Translations under genes and position numbers: made by a program
Origin: Psychrobacter maritimus
GTDB lineage: Bacteria; Pseudomonadota; Gammaproteobacteria; Pseudomonadales; Moraxellaceae
Assembly: GCF_904846345.1 (NCBI RefSeq)
Contig: NZ_CAJHAJ010000008.1
Location: 1 to 64,000, forward strand
Direction: 5' to 3'
Length of the DNA: 64,000 nucleotides
Notes under the pieces: generated by a model
The model's database searches: none
Seen by the model: the letters and a program-made list of their open reading frames with translations, nothing else
Told to the model about the DNA's origin: nothing
Shown: piece after piece, positions 1 to 11,692 of the stretch
How the letters are laid out: each line of letters starts with the position of its first letter
Position numbering within the stretch: the first letter of the stretch is position 1

Positions 1-348
1 TATATTATTAATCTCATTAATCAATTCTTTATTACTTAAACCTTTTATAGATTGTTTAACAATAAAAACAATATCTTTATTTTCTAAGTTACTAGCTTTT
101 ACGCGAAACTGTTCACGTACTTGACGTTTAATTAAATTTCGCGCAACAGCAGTAGGCACTTTACGTTTAGTAATGGCCATACCGACTCGAGGCTGCTCAT
201 GGGTATTGGTACGCACAAACGCCATTAGATGGCTCTGATGAAGCTTACGCTCAGGTGCATCAAACACCTCACGAAAGGCTGCAGGCGTGAGTAAGCGCTG
301 CGCTTTGGTGAAGCGAGCATTAGGTGGCGCTGAAACAGTATTAGACAT
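1..348 (-). CDS. rnpA: Ribonuclease P protein component (3' end cut by window edge)
   Basis: Protein subunit of RNase P, which with the M1 RNA removes 5' leaders from pre-tRNAs. The reverse strand reads without a stop from an ATG at 348 to base 1, giving 116 codons of a protein usually about 110-135 residues, so only the C-terminus is missing. It shows the family pattern: an N-terminal L-T-P-x-x-F stretch, a central R-x-G-M-A-I-T-K-R segment, and the basic RNA-binding motif R-N-L-I-K-R-Q-V-R-E. It lies downstream of rpmH in the usual rpmH-rnpA order, about 200 bp away with a hairpin between them. Identification is secure; the end is unknown. Confidence 0.95.
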   Translation of the reverse strand, partial: MSNTVSAPPNARFTKAQRLLTPAAFREVFDAPERKLHQSHLMAFVRTNTHEQPRVGMAITKRKVPTAVARNLIKRQVREQFRVKASNLENKDIVFIVKQSIKGLSNKELINEINNI

Positions 349-424
349 AGTACAACCTAGTATAAGAGCTGATAACAATAGCAGAAATAGTAGCGTAGAA
401 ATAATCATAAAGTATAGAGACAAA

Positions 425-448
425 AAAAGCGCCGATGTGGGCGCTTTT
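425..448 (-). terminator. Hairpin between rpmH and rnpA
   Basis: A 9-bp perfect stem (AAAAGCGCC / GGCGCTTTT) with a 6-base loop. Read leftward it is followed by a run of seven T, the form of an intrinsic terminator. It lies 100 bp after the rpmH stop and 77 bp before the rnpA start, so it probably terminates part of rpmH transcription and lowers rnpA expression. Confidence 0.7.
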
Positions 449-548
449 AATATATGGCTAAGTGTCAGTTGTGATGATTGACGATCGCAATCTATAAATA
501 ATAGAAACACAACAAGCACTATGAGCCATGCTTATCGCAATCTACTGA

Positions 549-683
549 TTATACAGTAAGGCGATGACGTCCTTTAGCGCGGCGACGAGCTAAGACCTGA
601 CGGCCTTTTTTAGTTGCCATACGAGCACGGAAACCGTGAGTACGTTTACGCTTGATCACGCTTGGTTGGAATGTACGTTTCAT
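549..683 (-). CDS. rpmH: 50S ribosomal protein L34
   Basis: Small basic protein of the large ribosomal subunit, 44 residues, matching bacterial L34 from MKRTFQPS at the N-terminus through the G-F-R-A-R-M segment to the K-G-R-x-x-L-x-x-R-R-A-K-G-R C-terminus. The ATG at 683 is preceded by an AGGTGAG ribosome binding site. It is the first gene leftward from oriC, and its promoter (728-756) is clear. rpmH next to dnaA is one of the most conserved arrangements at bacterial origins. Confidence 0.98.
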   Translation of the reverse strand: MKRTFQPSVIKRKRTHGFRARMATKKGRQVLARRRAKGRHRLTV

Positions 684-727
684 AACTCACCTATCAAAAT
701 AATGGACTAAATTCGTAATAACGGAGG

Positions 728-756
728 ATTATACCACCGCATAGTATCTTGGTCAA
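728..756 (-). promoter_or_regulatory. Sigma-70 promoter of rpmH
   Basis: On the reverse strand TTGACC, then 17 bases, then a perfect TATAAT. The predicted start of transcription is near 721, giving a leader of about 40 bases before the rpmH ATG. This is the best promoter match found in the window. Confidence 0.85.
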
Positions 757-839
757 TAAACTAATTAAGTCTGTGTTTATACAGATAAGTTTTATAACAG
801 AGAAAATAGTCTTTTCAATGATTCATTGTTAAAAAACAC

Positions 840-1160
840 TGATTTCTAATACCAATCTACCTACTGAAAATATCTATTTTGATAATTGAATTTTAAAAGT
901 TATCCACAATTTTTATCAGTCTCTATAATAATTAACTATTAATATATATAAGTATTGTTGTTATTGGGAGCCGTATTATCTGTGGCTAACTCATTTTTTT
1001 CCTTTAATATCAAAATATTAGACTATGGGTAAGGTTGTGGATAACCTGTGGGTGAAATATGGATAACTCGTGTTGTTTACTTATCCACAAAACTATCCAC
1101 AGCCTTATCCACAAAAAACAAGGTGTTATCCACAGGCCGTTTGTGTTAGATTAGCCCCTA
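840..1160. other. oriC: oriC: chromosomal replication origin with DnaA-box cluster
   Basis: The 600-bp gap between rpmH and dnaA contains no gene and holds DnaA boxes. TTATCCACA occurs at 900-908, 1081-1089, 1105-1113 and 1126-1134. Its reverse, TGTGGATAA, is at 1036-1044. A one-mismatch copy, CTATCCACA, is at 1093-1101. The last five are packed in about 100 bp. Left of them, roughly 840-1000, is a very A+T-rich stretch (for example 925-955) that fits the duplex-unwinding element. Origins between rpmH and dnaA are typical of Pseudomonas and relatives. Confidence 0.9.
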
Positions 1161-1286
1161 GCTGATGTATGGTTTTAAGTAATCTCACCATAGAGTCTCT
1201 TAGGTAAGAAACGATTCACTCTATAGGTAAAGATTCAGTAATTTTAACAATAAAAGAGTTGTTCTTTTGACCAATTATTTTGGACT

Positions 1287-2750
1287 ATGGGGTTAGTACT
1301 TTTCATGATTGATACAGCAACTATTTGGGATAAATGCCTAAATGACTTACGTTATCACGTTAAAGACAACGTCTTTACGATGTGGTTAAGACCATTATCG
1401 GCGCATCAAGAAGCCAATAGCTTGATTATTCTTGCTCCTAATGATTACTTTGTAACCTACATTAAAAAGAATCATCTGCAAGATATCCAACAGCTAGTCG
1501 CTAAACATAGCCAAGGTAGTATCGAAGAGGTGATTGTTCGTGTTGATAATGCGGGTCGTGACATGGATGACAGCCATCAATCACAGTCAGGCTCATTGTT
1601 TGAAGACGATAAGCCCTCCCCTCCCCCGGCAGATCACAGTTTTCAAACCACGCATAATAATATTGCTAGAGCAGATATTGATGCCAATATGCGTCATGCA
1701 GAACTGATCGAGTCTGCCGATGCCAAATCATTGAGCTATCTAAATCCTGACTTCACCTTTGAAACCTTTGTCACTGGTAAGTCCAATAACCTGGCTTACA
1801 AGGCCTGTTATGAGCTTGGAAAACGCCAATCAAAAAATCGGCACAATCCTTTATTTATATACGGACCTTCTGGTTTGGGAAAAACGCATTTAATGCATTC
1901 TGTAGCACATCGCTATTTAAAAAATAATCTAAGTTTTTATTATTTCACTTCTGAAAAATTTATTAATCAATTAGTTTATTCATTAAGAAATAATAAAATA
2001 GAAGATTTTAAAAAGAAAATAAAAAAAGTAGATTTATTAATTGTAGATGATATTCACGTATTAGCAGGAAAGACAAAAAGTAGTAATGAGTTTTTAACTT
2101 TATTTGCAGATTTTACCAGTGGTGATAAGCAATTGATTTTGGCATCAGATCGCCATCCATCACAGATGACAGAGTTTGATGAACGTTTTAGGTCGCGTTT
2201 TTCGTGGGGTTTGACGGTTGCGGTTGATCCTCCTGAGATTGATACACGTGTACAAATCTTACAGAGAAAAGCCGCATCGTACGGAATGAGTCTCCCTAAA
2301 GAATGTGCCTTATTTATCGCTCAAAATGTGGTTTCTAACGTCAGGCGTTTAGAAGGTGCGCTCAATCAGGTATTTGCCAATGCAAACCTTACGGGCGCGC
2401 CCATTACGCTTGAGATGGTGCAATACGCGCTAAAAGATATCGTTGCGATGCGCGTGCAAGCCGTAAATATGGACAATATTCGTAAAGTGGTTGCTGAATA
2501 TTATGATATTACAATCAAAGATATGATGGGACGCAAACGTACGCGCAGTATCGCAAGGCCGCGTCAAATTGCGATGGCATTGTCACGTGAGCTAACGAGT
2601 GAGAGCTTTCCTGAGATTGGACAGTCATTTGGCGGCCGTGACCATACGACCGTGATGCATGCTTGTGATAAAGTAAATGAGCTACGCGCTGCCGATCCGG
2701 CGTTTGATAAGGATTACAAAACCTTGGCTTTGATGCTGCAAGCGGGTTAG
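1287..2750 (+). CDS. dnaA: Chromosomal replication initiator DnaA
   Basis: ATP-dependent initiator that binds the oriC boxes just upstream, melts the origin and loads DnaB. Domain I (about 1-90) has the W-x-x-C-L...M-W-L-R-P-L pattern. A variable linker rich in S, D and P follows (95-150). The AAA+ domain carries Walker A GPSGLGKT at 193-200 and Walker B L-L-I-V-D-D-I-H near 250. The C-terminal DNA-binding domain has the signature GGRDHTTV near 449. There are 487 codons from ATG 1287; neither ATG has a strong ribosome site, and ATG 1305 (MIDTATIW) matches the usual family N-terminus better. Codons from about 1845 to 2130 are far more A+T-rich than the rest. Confidence 0.97.
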   Translation: MGLVLFMIDTATIWDKCLNDLRYHVKDNVFTMWLRPLSAHQEANSLIILAPNDYFVTYIKKNHLQDIQQLVAKHSQGSIEEVIVRVDNAGRDMDDSHQSQSGSLFEDDKPSPPPADHSFQTTHNNIARADIDANMRHAELIESADAKSLSYLNPDFTFETFVTGKSNNLAYKACYELGKRQSKNRHNPLFIYGPSGLGKTHLMHSVAHRYLKNNLSFYYFTSEKFINQLVYSLRNNKIEDFKKKIKKVDLLIVDDIHVLAGKTKSSNEFLTLFADFTSGDKQLILASDRHPSQMTEFDERFRSRFSWGLTVAVDPPEIDTRVQILQRKAASYGMSLPKECALFIAQNVVSNVRRLEGALNQVFANANLTGAPITLEMVQYALKDIVAMRVQAVNMDNIRKVVAEYYDITIKDMMGRKRTRSIARPRQIAMALSRELTSESFPEIGQSFGGRDHTTVMHACDKVNELRAADPAFDKDYKTLALMLQAG

Positions 2751-2791
2751 CGGCTTGTGGTATCGCAATGTTGTCGTAAGCAGATATGGTT

Positions 2792-2797
2792 TATAAT
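2792..2797 (+). promoter_or_regulatory. Candidate -10 box for dnaN
   Basis: A perfect TATAAT lies in the dnaA-dnaN gap, about 145 bp before dnaN. The upstream -35 is weak (TTGTCG at 15-bp spacing), so this is a tentative internal promoter for dnaN-recF. Confidence 0.4.
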
Positions 2798-2941
2798 ACT
2801 TTGAGTAGCAGTAGACACAAGCTGTATGGATTATCGTTAGTAGACAGGGTATTATTAAGCCATTATTTTAAAATTATATAAATTAAAACCATATAAAAAA
2901 TCCTTTTAATAAGAGCAACTAATAAACAAGAGTAACTAAGC

Positions 2942-4117
2942 ATGCAATTATCGATTAATCGAGAGTCGTTACTAAAAGCTATTAACTTGATCGCCAAGGC
3001 TGCTGATAAGCGCCATAATATGGTTATCCTGGGTAATATTAAGCTACAGTTGTCTGAATCAGCGCTGATTTTGACCGCATCTGATTTAGAAGTAGAGCTG
3101 ACATCGAAGTTGAAATTGCCTGCCGGTGCTTGTATTGAATCCGGTACAACGACGTTACCTGCGACTAAGCTTAAAGATATTTGCAAATCACTGCCGTCGC
3201 AAGCGCAAGTCAATCTTACCACGCAAGAAAACGAGCGTTGCTTGTTGACCAGTGGCAAAAGTCGTTTCACTTTAGGGACATTACCTAGCGAAGACTATCC
3301 AAGTCTTGGTAATCCTGAAAATATCACACCTTTAACCATTAGCCGTAGCCGTTTGACGGATTTGATTCATAAAACCCAATTTGCAATGGCGATTCAAGAT
3401 GTTCGTTACTATCTAACGGGTATGTTGTTTGATGTTTCACAGCAGCAGCTGACTACGGTTGCAACCGACGGCCATAGATTGGCGTTAGCTCGTAGCGTTA
3501 TTGACGTTAGTGCTGATTTGAATATGCAGGCGATTTTACCGCGTAAAGCTGTGATTGAGCTTGAGCGCTTGGCTTCTGAGCTTGGCAAGATGCTGGGTGA
3601 TAAAGACAATGCAGTCACACTAAGCTTCGGTCGTGAGTTCTTGCAAGTAAGCTTGCCATTTGGTGATGTCGATAGTACAGGGCAGGTGAGTGATAACTTA
3701 ATGGTGACCTTTACCGCGCGTCTTATCGATGGCAAATTCCCGGATTATCGCCGCGTTATGCCAAGTAATACCGATAAATTGGCGTTGTTTAATCAAGAAA
3801 AAATGACCGATGTGCTGCGCCGTGTAGCGATTTTGAGTAATGAAAAGTCTCGCGGCGTAGTATTCAACTTTGCTAGCGATGGTATGGTAGAAGTACGCGC
3901 CAATAACGCTGAACAAGATGAAGCAGTCGAGATGATACAAGCGAAGTATCAAGGCGAGCCGATGGAGCTATCTTTTAATGCTGCGTATCTGCAAGATGTC
4001 TTAGGTGTGATTCAAGGTGATTTGCAAATGCATATGAGCCAATCAAATGCCTCGGTACTGGTTAATCAGCTCAACGATGAGTTCCACCAGTACGTCATTA
4101 TGCCAATGCGTATATAG
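2942..4117 (+). CDS. dnaN: DNA polymerase III beta subunit (sliding clamp)
   Basis: Ring-shaped homodimeric clamp that tethers DNA polymerases to DNA. The 391 residues cover the three repeated clamp domains (about 1-125, 130-265, 266-391). The N-terminus MQLSINRESLLKAI, the A-T-D-G-H-R-L-A segment of domain 2 near 178, and the C-terminal Y-x-x-M-P-M-R-I end, which forms part of the client-binding pocket, are all family hallmarks. It is slightly longer than the E. coli protein (366). Position between dnaA and recF is canonical. The start is the ATG at 2942. Confidence 0.98.
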   Translation: MQLSINRESLLKAINLIAKAADKRHNMVILGNIKLQLSESALILTASDLEVELTSKLKLPAGACIESGTTTLPATKLKDICKSLPSQAQVNLTTQENERCLLTSGKSRFTLGTLPSEDYPSLGNPENITPLTISRSRLTDLIHKTQFAMAIQDVRYYLTGMLFDVSQQQLTTVATDGHRLALARSVIDVSADLNMQAILPRKAVIELERLASELGKMLGDKDNAVTLSFGREFLQVSLPFGDVDSTGQVSDNLMVTFTARLIDGKFPDYRRVMPSNTDKLALFNQEKMTDVLRRVAILSNEKSRGVVFNFASDGMVEVRANNAEQDEAVEMIQAKYQGEPMELSFNAAYLQDVLGVIQGDLQMHMSQSNASVLVNQLNDEFHQYVIMPMRI

Positions 4118-4198
4118 TGCGATTTTATTATAAAATTATTTTTTAATAAACTTTTGCCTACTAATTAGTAGGTGGTAATATAGGCGGCTGTCACTGTT

Positions 4199-5449
4199 AT
4201 GATTGAACGTCTACAAATCTCACACCTGCGTAATCTAACCCAAGTGAGTCTGCAGTCCGCTGCCTGTAACGTCATTATTGGCGCAAATGGTAGTGGTAAA
4301 ACCTCTTTACTTGAAGCGATATTTTTGCTCTCAAGAGGTAAAAGTTTTCGTCATCATCAGCCTAAACGCTATATCCAACACCATCAAAATGCAGCAACAG
4401 TGCATGCTAGGCTCAATGATAGCAGTACCTTAGCTATCCAAAAGCAAGCCGATGCGACAACGGTTCTACGTCTGAATCAAACCACAGTTTATAACCAAAG
4501 TATCTTAACCGAACAGCTACCCACGCTACTGATAGATCCCTCGACGATGGATATGTTGGAGCAGGGTAGTGCCAGTCGCCGGCAGCTCTTAGATTGGCTA
4601 GTGTTTCACATGAAACAAGGGTTTCATCCCCAATGGGTGGCTTACCAACGCCTGCTAAAACAGCGCAATAGTTTACTAAAAAAGAATCGCCATTTAACCC
4701 AAGTACAGCTTGCTGAGCTAAAATCATGGGATAAAGGGCTTAGTAATCATGCTGCGCTTATTCATCATTATCGTGAGCGTATCTTTACAGAATGGCAGCC
4801 TTATTTTGCTGAGAGTATCGCGCAATTATTGCCTGCCTACGCTGAGCAATTAAGTCTGAGCTATAATGCCGGCTATGACACCAGTGTGGCGCTTGAGGTG
4901 CAGCTTAACGAGCGCTTAGAACAAGATTTACAACTGGGTTATACCCGTATCGGTAACCACCGTGCTGATATTCATGTGCATTGGCGCTCTAGTGATATAT
5001 CAGAAACGACCAGTGACGATAAAAAGGACGCTAATTCAAATCCCACCGCAAACACAGACCTCAATACCAAACTACCAATTTTAAAAGAACAAGCGGCCAA
5101 TGTATTGTCTCGCGGTGAGAAAAAGCTGTTAATCACCGCCTTACGTTTATCACAATTGCCGTTATTGCTTAATGATGAAAAGCCCCCGCTTGCTATAGGA
5201 AAAGACGGTAATAGTGATACCGTGCTCAACAGCCATACCAAGTCGAGAGCCACGCCAGTGGTGCTGCTAGACGATATCACAGCAGAACTAGATGATAGGG
5301 CGATAGATATTTTATTGTCGACGTTAGCGCAGCTGCCATGTCAGGTATTTATGACCAGCTTAACCGAAGATATTTTACCGTTGGTGCATGAGTATTGGTC
5401 AGAACCTAAGATGTTTCATGTGAAACAAGGAAGTTTGACAATTTTATAA
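4199..5449 (+). CDS. recF: DNA replication and repair protein RecF
   Basis: SMC-like ATPase that helps RecOR load RecA at gaps and forks. Walker A GANGSGKT is at 28-35, the ABC-type signature L-S-R-G-E-K-K-L near 303, and Walker B V-V-L-L-D-D-I-T-A-E-L-D near the C-terminus. At 416 residues it is about 60 longer than E. coli RecF. The extra length lies in two low-complexity loops, near 262-292 (S, D, N, T rich) and near 325-350, either side of the signature motif. Two near-perfect parS sequences lie inside the gene (4602 and 5412), both read as FH(M/V)KQG. Confidence 0.97.
   Translation: MIERLQISHLRNLTQVSLQSAACNVIIGANGSGKTSLLEAIFLLSRGKSFRHHQPKRYIQHHQNAATVHARLNDSSTLAIQKQADATTVLRLNQTTVYNQSILTEQLPTLLIDPSTMDMLEQGSASRRQLLDWLVFHMKQGFHPQWVAYQRLLKQRNSLLKKNRHLTQVQLAELKSWDKGLSNHAALIHHYRERIFTEWQPYFAESIAQLLPAYAEQLSLSYNAGYDTSVALEVQLNERLEQDLQLGYTRIGNHRADIHVHWRSSDISETTSDDKKDANSNPTANTDLNTKLPILKEQAANVLSRGEKKLLITALRLSQLPLLLNDEKPPLAIGKDGNSDTVLNSHTKSRATPVVLLDDITAELDDRAIDILLSTLAQLPCQVFMTSLTEDILPLVHEYWSEPKMFHVKQGSLTIL
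4602..4617. promoter_or_regulatory. parS: parS-like site in recF
   Basis: TGTTTCACATGAAACA differs from the bacterial ParB site TGTTTCACGTGAAACA by one base (position 9). It lies within recF coding sequence, about 3.5 kb from oriC. Confidence 0.65.
5412..5427. promoter_or_regulatory. parS: parS-like site at the 3' end of recF
   Basis: TGTTTCATGTGAAACA differs from consensus parS by one base (position 8). It sits eight codons before the recF stop and in the same reading frame as the 4602 site. Confidence 0.65.
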
Positions 5450-8643
<3,194 letters not shown>

Positions 8644-8685
8644 ATAGGCTATAAAAAGTTGCTTAATGACTATTAATTGATTAAT

Positions 8686-8723
8686 AAAAACCACCGCCTT
8701 GGCAATCAAGGCGGTGGTTTTTT
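8686..8723 (+). terminator. Terminator of gyrB
   Basis: An 11-bp stem (CCACCGCCTTG / CAAGGCGGTGG) with a 5-base loop followed by six T. It is 45 bp after the gyrB stop and just before a parS site. Confidence 0.9.
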
Positions 8724-8734
8724 AATGTTAGAGT

Positions 8735-8750
8735 TGTTTCACGTGAAACT
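8735..8750. promoter_or_regulatory. parS: parS site between gyrB and mntP
   Basis: TGTTTCACGTGAAACT matches 15 of 16 bases of consensus parS and keeps the full 14-bp palindromic core. It is intergenic, 12 bp past the gyrB terminator. Confidence 0.85.
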
Positions 8751-8783
8751 TATGACAATAAGCAAAAAGAAGCGAATAATAAA

Positions 8784-9392
8784 ATGATTGAAGTTATATT
8801 ACTTGCCATTGCTCTTGCGATGGATGCGTTTGCTGTTGCGATTGGGCTAGGGGCGAAATCACAAAAACAGCATCGTCATTATGTGCTGCGTTTGGCGATT
8901 TATGCGGGTTTGTATTTTGGTATTGCGCAGGGCGTGATGCCACTGATTGGTTATTTATTGGGCGCAGCTTTATTAGGCTGGTTGGCTGCTGCTGCACCTT
9001 GGATTGGTGGATTTATTCTTATCGGTCTTGGTAGCAAAATGCTTTATGAAGTGTTTTTAGGAGATGGAGAAGAGGCGGTAGATAAAGCGCTGCATATAAA
9101 TAGTGAGGCAGTGTCTGTAAATGACAGCCTAAAGAAAAATATCAATCATCGCACCATGTTTACCCTTGCGATTGCCACCAGTATTGATGCCATGGCAGCT
9201 GGCTTTACGCTGAATTTGTTGGCGCTTAATGCGTGGTTGGCTTGTTTAATCATCGCTATTATCACTGCTATTTTTAGCGTTTTTGGTGTGTATTTGGGTA
9301 AGAAATCAGGGACGTATCTTGAAGATAAGGCGGAAGCGCTAGGTGGATTAGTGCTTATACTTATTGGCTTAAGGGTGATGTTCTTTAGCTAA
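8784..9392 (+). CDS. mntP: Manganese efflux pump MntP
   Basis: Inner-membrane Mn(II) exporter of the MntP (DUF204) family. The 202 residues contain about six hydrophobic segments arranged as two related halves. Each half has the family's acidic membrane motif: [12 protein letters not shown] near residue 12 and TSIDAMAAG at 132-140. A short charged loop (about 95-120) separates the halves. In E. coli, mntP is controlled by MntR and an mntP riboswitch; neither is evident here, where only about 30 bp separate the parS site from the ATG. It ends at its own terminator. Confidence 0.93.
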   Translation: MIEVILLAIALAMDAFAVAIGLGAKSQKQHRHYVLRLAIYAGLYFGIAQGVMPLIGYLLGAALLGWLAAAAPWIGGFILIGLGSKMLYEVFLGDGEEAVDKALHINSEAVSVNDSLKKNINHRTMFTLAIATSIDAMAAGFTLNLLALNAWLACLIIAIITAIFSVFGVYLGKKSGTYLEDKAEALGGLVLILIGLRVMFFS

Positions 9393-9420
9393 CTTATTAA
9401 CCTTTACCTTTTACGCTATA

Positions 9421-9458
9421 AAAAAACACCGCCTTGATAACCAAAGCGGTGTTTTTTT
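9421..9458 (+). terminator. Terminator of mntP
   Basis: Stem AAAACACCGC / GCGGTGTTTT followed by a T run whose last T is the first base of a parS site. It can also act leftward for rlmF because an A run precedes it. Confidence 0.85.
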
Positions 9459-9473
9459 GTTTCACGTGAAACT
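9458..9473. promoter_or_regulatory. parS: parS site after the mntP terminator
   Basis: TGTTTCACGTGAAACT, 15 of 16 bases of consensus. Identical in sequence and in placement (immediately after a terminator) to the site at 8735. Confidence 0.85.
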
Positions 9474-9510
9474 TTAAATAGATGTTTTTCAGACAGTTAT
9501 TTTTTATTAA

Positions 9511-10563
9511 TTACGCGTCGTCAGTATTAAAGCGCCACGCTAAAACACGGGTATTCTTTTGCCCTTGGCTCATCTCGATGATACGCATTTGCGCGACATC
9601 AAGCTGCTTTAATAATAGTTGTAATGGTTTCACGTTCTCTGACTTTGACACTAAACTGGTAAACCAGCCAACGTGCTCGGCAAAATCTTGGCTTTCTTTC
9701 ATCATTTTGGTCAAAAAGGCAATCTCGCCGCCCTCACTCCACAGCTCTTTATGCTGACCGCCAAAGTTTAGATTTTGCGCAGCGTTACCAGCCTTGGTTG
9801 AATGGCGGCTGATTTGCTCGTTTTCATTCTTACCGCGATGTCGTTGCAAATTATGCTGCTTGCGAGTATTCGCTTGCATCGCTTCTTCTAATGACGCATG
9901 AAACGGAGGGTTGCAAATAACCACATCAAAGTAATCTTGACGACCGATGATGTTTTTAAAGATAAATTTAGGCTCAGGTTGCAGTTTTACTTTAACGGCG
10001 CTTTTTAGCTTCGGGTTAGACTCGCAAATAAGCGCGGCGGTATTGACCGAAATAGGGTCGATATCACTCGCGGTAAAACGCCAGCCATAGCTCTGGCTAC
10101 CGATAATTGGATAAATGGCACTGGCACCGGTACCAATATCAAGGGCGTGAATTTCTTTACCAGTCGGCGGTGTATTGTCGTCATTAACGTGCGTGGTTTG
10201 CGCGAGTAAATCGGCAATATAATGGATGTAATCTGCGCGACCCGGTATCGGCGGGCAGAGATAGCCTTCTGGAATATCCCAAAATTTAACACCATAATAA
10301 TGAGCGAGTAACGCCTGATTCAGGACGCGTACCGCTTCACTATCAGAGAAGTTAATGGTCGGCTCGCCATTCGGGTTGGTGATGGTGTGCTTAGCCAATT
10401 CGGGCAGGGCACGGGTCAATAGCGCAAAGTCATAGCGACCTTGGTGCGGATTGCGCGGATGTAGCTTGCCGAGTTTTTTGGCGGTCTCAGGTGAGCGGTT
10501 GCGATGATTATTAGCACTTGCTCTACGGACGTTTGATGTATTGGTGATGGGCTTACTGGTCAT
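9511..10563 (-). CDS. rlmF: 23S rRNA (adenine-1618-N6)-methyltransferase RlmF
   Basis: Predicted SAM-dependent enzyme that makes m6A at 23S rRNA position 1618. Visible family features are the L-H-P-R-N-x-H-Q-G-R-Y-D-F entry segment, [19 protein letters not shown], the [14 protein letters not shown] loop, and the N6-adenine methylase motif NPPF at 218-221. The start is taken at the ATG at 10563; an in-frame TTG five codons earlier is possible. About 350 residues, a little longer than E. coli RlmF (308) because of a basic, low-complexity N-terminus. It is transcribed toward the mntP terminator. Confidence 0.93.
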   Translation of the reverse strand: MTSKPITNTSNVRRASANNHRNRSPETAKKLGKLHPRNPHQGRYDFALLTRALPELAKHTITNPNGEPTINFSDSEAVRVLNQALLAHYYGVKFWDIPEGYLCPPIPGRADYIHYIADLLAQTTHVNDDNTPPTGKEIHALDIGTGASAIYPIIGSQSYGWRFTASDIDPISVNTAALICESNPKLKSAVKVKLQPEPKFIFKNIIGRQDYFDVVICNPPFHASLEEAMQANTRKQHNLQRHRGKNENEQISRHSTKAGNAAQNLNFGGQHKELWSEGGEIAFLTKMMKESQDFAEHVGWFTSLVSKSENVKPLQLLLKQLDVAQMRIIEMSQGQKNTRVLAWRFNTDDA

Positions 10564-10805
10564 AGTTTCGGACTGCAATGTTTGAATATAATCACCCAGT
10601 TTAGCAGATTTCGCGTCCCTCTATCTGTTTATCCATTGCGACCGAATTACCTATAGCGAATAAAAAATAGCAATCTGCCTGTGCGCTTATATCTGTCCTT
10701 GCGTTATAGCATAGGGGTGTCTATATTGAAACTAAGCCAAATGAACATAAAGCGGCTATTTTATAAGCGCAGCAGATGACAATAATAATTTAAAAGGATA
10801 AAAAT

Positions 10806-11618
10806 ATGACAACGGAAAGTAATAATCACAGCATCGATAACCGCATCACCTACGAAACCGACGGCTATATCTGCCTGATCGGGCTCAATCGTGCCGATAA
10901 ACGCAACGCCTTTGATAGTCATATGATTAAGCAGTTATCCGAAGCGCTGACGCGTTATGAAAATGACGATAACTTACGCTGTGCCTTAATATTTGCCCAT
11001 GGAGAGCACTTTACCGCAGGGCTTGATTTAATGGAGCTACAAGATAAATGGGATAAAGGCGCGTTTGAGTTTAATGATAATGATAATGAGATTGACCCAT
11101 GGGGTATCGGTGGTAAATTACGCAGCAAACCAGTCGTCGTTGCGGTACAAGGAACGTGCTTTACCGCTGGCATTGAATTAATGCTGAATAGTGATGTGGT
11201 CATCGCAAGTGATAACTGCAACTTTGCACAAATGGAGGTGCAGCGCGGTATCATGCCATTTGGCGGTGCAACGGTACGTTTCATACAGGCAGCAGGTTGG
11301 CAAAAAGCCATGCCGTATTTGCTGACTGGTAAAGCCTTTGACGCGCAAATTGCTGATAGACTAAATTTGGTCAGTGAAGTAGTTGAAAATGGCGAGGAAT
11401 ATGAGCGCGCGCTAACTATTGCGCAAGAGATTTGTAAAGCCGCCCCACTTGGCGTGCAAGGATTACTGTCTTCAGCGCAAGATGCCAGTCGTAGTGGAAC
11501 TGCCGCCGCATTGGCTAATATTCATAGCTATTTGCCGCATTTATTTCATTCAGAAGATGCGAAAGAGGGTGCGATGGCGATGGTAGAGAGAAGGGAGGCT
11601 GATTTTAAGGGGCGTTAA
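10806..11618 (+). CDS. Crotonase-family protein (enoyl-CoA hydratase/isomerase)
   Basis: A 270-residue single-domain crotonase. It shows the R-x-D-K-R-N-A-F substrate-entry motif, the first oxyanion-hole segment (G-x-x-F-T-A-G-L-D-L, about 62-72) and the second around G116 (G-T-C-F-T-A-G-I-E-L). The hydratase glutamates are not both evident: the second segment continues with N-S-D-V-V-I-A, as in many isomerase-like members, so the exact CoA reaction is open. An AAAGGA site lies before the ATG. No beta-oxidation partner is adjacent, so pathway assignment would be a guess. Confidence 0.88.
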   Translation: MTTESNNHSIDNRITYETDGYICLIGLNRADKRNAFDSHMIKQLSEALTRYENDDNLRCALIFAHGEHFTAGLDLMELQDKWDKGAFEFNDNDNEIDPWGIGGKLRSKPVVVAVQGTCFTAGIELMLNSDVVIASDNCNFAQMEVQRGIMPFGGATVRFIQAAGWQKAMPYLLTGKAFDAQIADRLNLVSEVVENGEEYERALTIAQEICKAAPLGVQGLLSSAQDASRSGTAAALANIHSYLPHLFHSEDAKEGAMAMVERREADFKGR

Positions 11619-11692
11619 AGTGAGGTTTTATAAGATTAAATATTAAGAAGAACAAACAGATTTTGGTAATTAGTTAAAGTTAAAATAGGTCG

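Noticed and set aside
287..481. Rightward 64-codon frame across the rnpA start
   Set aside because: It is antisense to rnpA and runs through the rpmH-rnpA hairpin; no ribosome site or known domain.
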